From Margaritispora aquatica (taxonomy: Eukaryota > Ascomycota > Leotiomycetes > Helotiales > Discinellaceae): a DNA stretch of 64,000 nucleotides. Numbering within the stretch: the stretch's first letter is position 1; every line of letters starts with the position of its first letter. Positions 56,699-64,000 of this stretch are shown piece after piece. Position numbers and translations under genes: made by a program. The DNA lies in the NCBI GenBank assembly GCA_007644065.1, contig VJWN01000037.1, forward strand, positions 158,547-222,546, written 5' to 3'. The notes under the pieces are model-generated. The model ran no database searches, was not told the DNA's origin, and worked only from the letters and a program-made list of their open reading frames with translations.

Positions 56699-57579
56699 TG
56701 TAGGCAGGGAATAACCGTAGGTCGGGGAATAACCTGATCAGAAACAAAAGTCTAGGGTTAGCTAGATGTAAAGGTAAACGAACTTAAATTAAACTTAATT
56801 AACTAGAGAGTTATTCTCTTTAGTTATATAGAAATATACTAGGTACTTAAAGTAGTAATTAGTATAATTAATCTATCCGATTATTATAAATTAGTATTAT
56901 TAATTATACCGAGTATTTGTAATATAGTAGGGTTAGACCTACTTCGGAGTCCGAGTTAGAAAGTTAAAAACTCCGAGTCGGGTTCTATTAGTTTCCTTCG
57001 GTTTCGATACTATTCCCGATTAGGCTTAGTAGCCGTACAGTCTAAAGAATACTAGAATTCCTAACTAACTATCTTATAGTAGTTTTATACTAACTATAAT
57101 AGGAAATAAACTACTATAGTATATAAGTTTTAAAGTTAAATATAACTATTTTAATATAATAGCTTATTTAAACTAATACGCCCTCTAAATAAGAACTTAT
57201 ATAAAATTTAAAAATTTATTTTATATATTTTATATATTAAGCTTAAAACCTATTTACTCTAAAAATATATTAAATTTATTCTTATCGAGAGCTTTAGTAA
57301 AGCCGTCGGCTTTTTATTCTAGGGTATTAATATAGAGTAGGTCTATTAAGCCTTTTTCTATTAACTCTCTAATATAATAGTATTTAACGTTTATATACTT
57401 AGTTTATAGAAAATAGGATTTTTCGAAAGTAATAAAGCTCTATTATTATCGATATATAGATATAATATTTTTTATTTATAAAACCTTAATTCCCTTAGTA
57501 GGTTTTTAATAAATATAGCTTCTTTACTAGCGGCGTTTATAGCGATTAATTCTATTTCTATAGTAGATTACGCTATTAT
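56699..57579 (-). mobile_element. 3' end of a copia element, reversed: LTR plus RNase H end
   Basis: 56699-57178 is a reversed copia-type LTR starting TGTAGGCAGGG. Beyond it, after a purine-rich AGAGGGCG on the reverse strand (polypurine-like), 57179-57579 matches in reverse the stretch near 63650-64000. That stretch encodes the RNase H end of the right-hand copia element. The fragment ends where family 3 sequence (TGTCAGG) starts. Confidence 0.8.
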
Positions 57580-58105
57580 TGTCAGGAATGGCATGTGAGT
57601 AGTACAGGTCACGTGGTATAGGCGTGACAGAGGTGTCAGGTGACAAGAGAGTTACGGACCTGTCGGCTATACCTCCGACTAGTGTCCGGTTACCCCGCTT
57701 CTCGTATATAAATAGAAGTTAGGAGTAACTTAGAAAAAATAAAGAAAAGTTTTAATAAGATTATAATTCTTATAATACTAATTTTTACTACTTTATTAAA
57801 CGAACCTTATATTCTTCTCTTTCTCTAATACTCGAAAACGAAAGGTAGTTTAGTACGAATCGGTTAGGAAACGTACTAGTTATAAAATTAGTTATATCTA
57901 TTTAAGGGAAATAGGCTATACCTTTTACCCGTTTGTAGACGTAGGGGGGGAACTAGTAGAGTAGGACTGTATTAGAAGGAGCTAAAACGGGGCCTAGCCG
58001 TATTCGAGAACCTATTGTAGGGAACGAAGAAGACGAAGAAGATAAAGACGAAGGAGACGAAGACGAATTAGTTAAAGATTAGAAAGACTCTCGATAATCT
58101 ACTAC
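57580..58105 (+). repeat. Family 3 LTR-like repeat, copy 2 (less mutated)
   Basis: Starts TGTCAGGAATGGCATGTG. It aligns with 48776-49317, which shows TA where this copy has TG or CA at many sites. Part of a reversed copy is at 41765-41883. Sequence from 58106 to 58295 may be a gag start of the same element, cut by the copia LTR at 58296. Confidence 0.65.
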
Positions 58106-58295
58106 TATAGTAACTTTTATACTTAACTAGAAGTTAGTCTAGAAGTAGGAGGAAGTTAATCGGTTAAAACAATAAATTATAGCTATATAATAACGTCGCT
58201 ATAACTAATAACGATAGAGCCGAAACGTCTCCGAAACGGCTAGGTTAAGTAAAAAAGCCTAAGCCTTACGTAAAAAGCTCGTAAACCTATATAAA

Positions 58296-58723
58296 TATTG
58301 GTTTTAAATAAGCCATTATATTAAAATAGTTATATTTAGCTTTAAAGCTTATATACTATAGTTTTTATTTTCTTATTATAGTTAGTATAAAACTACTATA
58401 GTATTATTGATTATTAGCCCCACTATTAGTTAGATAGTATAAGCCACCGTGTACACCGCTATAAGCCACTATATACACCGCTAGTTTAGTTATACACCGC
58501 TAGTTTAGTTACTGCCTTAGGCATTTAGTATAGTTCTATATAGCTAGGGAGAATAGCTCTCTAGTTCACTAAGTTCAATTCAAGTTCATTTTTGCCTTCA
58601 CATCTACCTTACCCTAGACTTTCACATCTACCTTACCCTAGAGTTCCACTTCACATCTAGCTTACCCTAGACTTTTGTTTCTAATCAGGTCATTCCCCGA
58701 CCTACGGTTTTTCCCTGCTTACA
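58296..58723 (+). repeat. 5' LTR of the right-hand copia element
   Basis: Starts TATTGGTTTTAAATAAGCC and ends CCCTGCTTACA. GGTTATAAGCC follows directly, a possible primer-binding site. Same family as the solo LTR with TCCTT duplications. Confidence 0.7.
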
Positions 58724-59637
58724 GGTTATAAGCCTCTCTAGACCAATTACGGTCTAGCGCTATTTTTCAACCAATCAGAAGCTACGGAATTACCTTATTC
58801 CGTATCCGAACACCTGAACTTCCGTCCTACTCCTACGAAAAGAGAGAATTAATAGGCTATTATTTCGAAATAGCTTATTTAAGTAACCCCCTTACCTATT
58901 TAACTGATTTTTTCGGTATTTAATAGGAGACTATAAACCTTAATTGATCCAAAAGTCCCTACGGCCAACCAATAGAAAGTGAATAATCTATTGGCTCTAG
59001 AGTTTATAAAAAGCGATACGCGACCTATAGTGGGTATTATAAGCATTTCCGTATACTAGGAGGCCTGTACTTCTATTCGCTAGACTCCCCTTCCATAAGG
59101 AGACTAGTTTGTAATCAAAGGTGTGGCGTTTAAAGTCTAAAACTAGGCTATATTCGGAAATTATATACGCTCTATAGCGATTAATTTGCCTTATATACGA
59201 TTCCTAGGATAAACTAGAGCTAGTATCCTCTCGAGAAACACTCTAGTATATAGACCGGCGAGTCTATAAATACACCTTTTTATTACTGTATTTATACGGT
59301 ATATTATTAAGGGGGTTATATCGTTTTTTACGAAGATATTATATATCCCGTAATTATACCTTAAAACCTATAGTATTTATACGAAGATTTGGTTTTCTAT
59401 CGTAAAGTAATACTATAGTATAGTAATAACGTAAATTTACGTTTTTTACGAAAATATACTATAATTAGTATTTTAAAAGCTATATATCCAACGGAACTAT
59501 AATAGTTTCCTGAGGAGTTTTTATACTTTTATACTTCTTATATTTTTTATACTTTTAGTATATCAGTGGTGTTTAGGTTAAAATTAGTATTTTTATACTT
59601 TTTATACCTTTTATACTTTTATACGTAAGTATATAAA
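58724..59637 (+). other. Leader between copia LTR and gag
   Basis: About 910 bases, less AT-rich than its surroundings, without an ORF. The last ~60 bases before the gag ATG hold degenerate TTTTTATAC units. It may be a leader or an insertion of unknown origin. Confidence 0.5.
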
Positions 59638-62600
59638 ATGGCTTTTAATAGCTTTAGAGAGGAACAGCTAGTTGGTCGTTCTAATTATATAGAATGGCTT
59701 TCTAACGCCAACCTCTTTTTAGAAATAAACGGTTATATGCCGTATATAGACGGTTCTGAATTAGCTCCTCAAAAAGGGCTATATTACGAAATAGGAACTA
59801 ATTCAAAAGGTGAAAAAGAAGAAGAACCTAGAACCGAAGAATTAGCCGTAAAATATTACGAAAATCAAGTGAATACGAGCGTAATTCCCGTAAAGCCTTA
59901 GGAGCTCTTAAAACTATTATATCTATAGATATTATAGATAGGTTTAAAGAATATAATATAGCTCGAAAACTATATAACGCTATAAAGAATACTTTCGGGG
60001 AGTCTAATTTCGAAGTTATTGGTCGATATATTAATAAACTTATCGATAATAACTATAGTAATTACTTTACTATAGACGAATATACTAGTAATATCTAATC
60101 TAGTTATTATTATTTAAAAGAGTTAAAAGCTCCTATACCTAATAGTATAGTCTCTTAGTTACTATTTAAAGGATTACTAAATAGCTTCGACTCGTTTATA
60201 AGTCGTAAATACGAAGAACTAAGTAAAAATATCGATAATATCGATTTAAATCGTTTAATAGCCGAAATTATATCCGAAGAAAGCTGTATTAAGTCTACTG
60301 ATTTAGAAAGGAATAAGGCTTATACTAAGTCCTATAAATCAAAGACTAATATTAAAAAACACTGTAACTTTTGTAATAAAAGTGGGTATTTAAATAATCA
60401 GTGTTTTATTAAATATCCCGAATTAAAGAAAAATAGTACTAATAATAGTACTAATTCGAATAAAAATAAAAATTCGAATAACTCAAATAATTCAAATAAA
60501 AATAACCCTAAAAAAGAAAGCCCTAGGGTCGTAATGTTAGCCTTTACTAGTACTATAAATACTACTACTAGTAGTAAATTACTATTAGACTCCGGCGCTA
60601 GTGAGCACTATACTCCTAATAAAAACTAGTTATTAAATTATAAACCTAGTAATAATAGTAGAGTATTAGTAGTAGCAAACGGGGAAAAGCTTAAAATCGA
60701 AGGAACTGGCGATATTCCGGTATTAATAAATAACCGAGAATTATTAATTACGAAAGTTAATTACGTACCCTCTATTAAAACTACCTTAATTAGTAGTAAA
60801 GAGCTTACGAATAAAGGTTGGGAAATTACCTTTAAAAACGATAAGGCTATATTAAGCTATAGTAAGGCTAACTTTAATATCGTTTCGAATTGGATTAATA
60901 ACGCCTATTATATAAACGTTAAAATCCAATTAAATACTATAGTAGCTAATAATACTACTACTAGTAATAATAGCCTTGATTTAATCCATAAAGGCTAAAT
61001 CATCTAAATAAGACTATTTAATTAAAAGTCTACAATTAAGCTCTAATAGCTTAAATAATAAAAATACTAGTACTACTAGTACTATTAAAGCGAAGAATTA
61101 AATAATTGCGACGCTTGCCAATTTGGGAAATTTCACGAAATAGTGAGTTATAAACCACTATTAAGCCCTACCGAAAAACTAGTATATTTCAACTCCGATA
61201 TAGCCGGTCCATTTAAGACAATAGGTATAAAAGGAGAACGTTATTTTATTACGTTTACAGACTGAAATACTAGAGTCGTTTGGGTATATAATATTAAGTT
61301 AAAATTAGACGCTTACGATATAATTATCGAGTTCTATAACTTAATTAAAAATTAATTTAATACTTTTATAAAAGCTTTTCACTTCGATAACGCTAAGGAG
61401 TTTAAGTCTAGTAAATTAATTACCTTCTTTAAAAATAAAGGAATTATAGCCGATTTTACTAGCCCTGATACACCTGCCTAAAACGGTATAGCCGAGCGAC
61501 TAAATAGATATATTATCGAACGATTAATATCTATAATAAAAGAGAAAAATATACCTATCTTCCTTTAGTCTATAATTACTAAGGCTATAATTCACGTTAA
61601 AAATCGTACCTATAATAGTAGTATAAATACTACTCCGTATTTTAAGCTTACGGATAATAAACCTACTATTGATTATTTTAGAGTTTTAGGCTCTTTAGCC
61701 TATATTCGTAACTCTAATTATTATAAATATAAAAATAATCAAAATAAATTAGCTAATAAGGCTAGTAAAGGAATTTTTATAAGGTACGAATCTTCTAATA
61801 ATTTCTTAATATATATACCTAGTACAAAAAAGGTCTTAAGTACTAGGGATATAGTAATTAAAGAAGAATTAATATATAACAAAAAAGATACTATTATTAA
61901 ACAAGACTATAATAATATTATAGATATAAATCCTATTTTCGAAAATACTATTATTATCGAAAGTAATGATTATAATATCTCTATTTCGGATAATAATCGA
62001 ATTACGGAAATCGAAGAAATCGACGAAAACGATATTAATTCCGAAGATATTCTTACTACTAGTAGTAATACTATTAATAAAACCTTCCAAAAGATTACTC
62101 AAAACACTACTCAAAATAATAGTAGTAATAATAAGAAACCTACTATAAAACCGTCAATTCTAAATAGGAATTTAAAGGAAAAAACCCTTATAAATTATAA
62201 GGAAACTAAAGATAAAAAAGTAAACTATTTACTAGCGAGCCAAGCGTATATAGAATCCTTAATAGAGGAGGAACCCGACGTTTTCGATACTATTAGTTTA
62301 TAATACTACTACTAGTACTAGGTCTTTTTTAGACTAAACTATATTAATCGATAATATAAATATCGATTTAAATAAAATCGATTTAAAAATCGAAAAACCT
62401 CTTAATACTATTAAAGATCCTAAAAACGATAAAGGCCTATAATCAATATATATATAAGGACAATTGGATTAAAAGCCAAATTAAGGAATTAGAATCCCTA
62501 TTAGAAAGTAATACTTTCGATATTATAATAAATCCGATTTAAAATCAGACTCTTATTACTATAATAAACCTATTAAAACTAGATGGTTTATAAAGCTAAA

Positions 62601-64000
62601 AATATTTAGAAAATAACACTATCGAATTTTAAAGCTAGATTTGTCGCTAAAGGCTTCGAACAACGATACGGTATAGACTATATAGAGTCTTTCGCTAGCG
62701 TAGTAAAACAAATAGCTTGGAAACTAGTATTCGCTATTAGCGTATTAAATAAATACTATATATATAAAATAGATATAATTTCCGCCTTTACTAAGGGGAT
62801 ATAGATACGTCTATATACTAGAACCTCCTACTAGCTTAATTAATTTATTAGTTAGTTTAGGATTAATTAAAAGTAATAATACCGAAATATTACTTAAGCT
62901 AATAAAGCACTATACGGGCTAAAACAATCAGCTAGAATTTAGTATAATACCTTATCTAGTATACTAGTTAATAAGCTAACGGCTTTAAAACTAGAGCCTT
63001 GTATTTTTATAAATAAAAAGCTAGAATTAATATTTGTCTATACGTAGACGATCTAGCTATTATAGGTCCTAATAAGGATACTATAAAATCGTTTATTAAC
63101 GATATAAAACAATACTTTAAAATTAAGGAATTAGGTCCTATTAAGATTATCTCGGTATCGAAATCGATTATAATATCGATAATAATACTATGGTTTTAAG
63201 CCAAAGTAAATATATAGAAAAAATTATAGAGAAATTTAATCTAAAAAACTCTTTACCTATATATACCCTCTAGATTCTAAGACTAAACTAGAATCTAATA
63301 CGGAAAAGCTTCGAAAGACGATATAAATTATATCAAAGCTTAATCGGTAGCTACTATACCTAACCCTAGGTACTAGACCCGATATAGCTATAGTACTATT
63401 AAACTTTCCCGTTATGCTCAAATCCTTCTAAAGAGTATATAAATCAAGCTATTAGAATTATACGATATTTAAAAAACTACTATTAATATCGGTATTACCT
63501 ATAGTAATAAAAATCAAAATAGTAATTATATTACTAGCTATTGCGATGCTGATTACGCCGGGATATAGGGACCTATAAATCTACTACGGGTTATATATTC
63601 TATATAGCCGAAGGCCCTATAGCCTGGAAGTCTAAATTACAGACTATAATAGCGCAATCTACTACGGAAGCGGAATTAATCGCTATAAACGCCGCTAGTA
63701 AAGAAGCTATATTTATTAAAAACCTATTAGAAGAACTAGGATTTTATAAACAAAAATATTACCCTTATATACCGATAATAACGGTGCTTTGTTACTTTCG
63801 AAAAACCTATATTCCACGAAAGAACTAAGCATATAAACGTTAAATACTATTATATTAGGAGTTAATAGAGAAAGGCTTAATAGACCTACTATATTAATAC
63901 CCTAGAACAAAAAAGCTGACGGCTTTACTAAAGCTCGATAAAAATAATTTAATATATTCTAGAAAAAGGGTTTAAGCTTAATAAAGCTTAATATATAAAA
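59638..64000 (+). pseudogene. Copia gag-pol remains with many stops and frameshifts
   Basis: A gag frame (MAFNSFREEQLVGRSNYIEW) stays open to 59901 and shifts frame near 59870. A knuckle CNFCNKSGYLNNQC has Tyr where His is expected. The protease motif LLLDSGASEHY is near 60590. In the integrase, SPDTPA is followed by TAA and then NGIAERLNR near 61470-61505. Reverse transcriptase shows RFVAKGFEQRYGIDY near 62640 and YVDDLAIIGP at 63041. RNase H shows AQSTTEAELIAINAASKEA near 63655. Stops sit where Trp or Gln is usual, as expected from C-to-T and G-to-A change. It cannot make a functional polyprotein. Confidence 0.85.

Larger units (their letters stand above)
58296..64000 (+). mobile_element. 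Ty1/copia retrotransposon, degenerate, cut by window edge
   Basis: LTR at the left, a ~910-base leader with no ORF, then coding remains from 59638 to the right edge. Order gag, protease, integrase, reverse transcriptase, RNase H is the Ty1/copia order. The sequence at 63960-64000 matches DNA about 60 bases before the LTR in the reversed copy at 57179, so the 3' LTR should begin just outside the window. Confidence 0.85.

Noticed and set aside
61869..62148. ORFs of 60-81 codons on both strands inside the copia element
   Set aside because: They are parts or shadows of the broken pol region and are already covered by the pseudogene entry.

Overview
The window looks like nuclear DNA of a filamentous ascomycete (Pezizomycotina). 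Genes carry short 45-130 base introns with GTAAGT-like donors and CTAAC-like branch points. Gene content is typically fungal: a Zn2Cys6 regulator, a bZIP/DUF3425 protein, a GH128 glucanase, a tannase-family esterase, a BIM1-like copper protein and an MCT-type MFS carrier. Retroelements are mutated by C-to-T and G-to-A changes as in repeat-induced point mutation (RIP). A leotiomycete is my guess, with low confidence.

Bases 1-40,330 are a gene-bearing euchromatic block. In order it holds: a long stretch with no recognisable gene; a GPI-anchored BIM1/LPMO-like protein (-); a long proline-rich protein with a flavokinase-like tail (+); a Ulp1-type cysteine protease (+); a Ser/Thr-rich secreted wall protein (-); a GH128 glucanase (+); an MFS carrier (-) divergent from an SDR (+); a small His-rich protein (-); a kappa-type GST/DSBA-fold enzyme (+); a tannase/feruloyl esterase (+); a SnoaL-like protein (-); a bZIP/DUF3425 protein (+); a GC-rich SDR (+); a zinc-finger DEDDh exonuclease (-); a poorly resolved Ser-rich secreted gene (-); and two divergent P-loop GTPases, one with an in-frame stop.

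Bases 40,330-42,175, 46,860-52,260 and 56,160-64,000 are AT-rich and repeat-filled. At least three LTR families are present. Three solo LTRs have exact or near-exact 5-base target duplications, and one further solo LTR-like copy has a perfect one. A broken Ty1/copia element occupies about 58,296 to the right edge, with gag, protease, integrase, reverse transcriptase and RNase H all recognisable. There is also a perfect 29-copy 9-base minisatellite.

Two gene islands lie between these blocks. Bases 42,500-46,400 hold a pepsin-like aspartic protease (-) divergent from a Zn2Cys6 regulator (+). Bases 52,498-55,802 hold one gene for a ~1065-residue protein with five regular ~95-residue CxxCY modules, whose family I do not recognise.

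Many genes encode secreted or surface proteins (BIM1-like, GH128, tannase, aspartic protease, Ser/Thr-rich wall proteins), fitting a plant-associated or saprotrophic life. No single biosynthetic pathway ties them together. The most unusual items are the CxxCY-module protein isolated in transposon-rich DNA and the divergent GTPase pair at the edge of an AT-rich block. All exon joins were made by reading splice signals and frame; none is confirmed by RNA.
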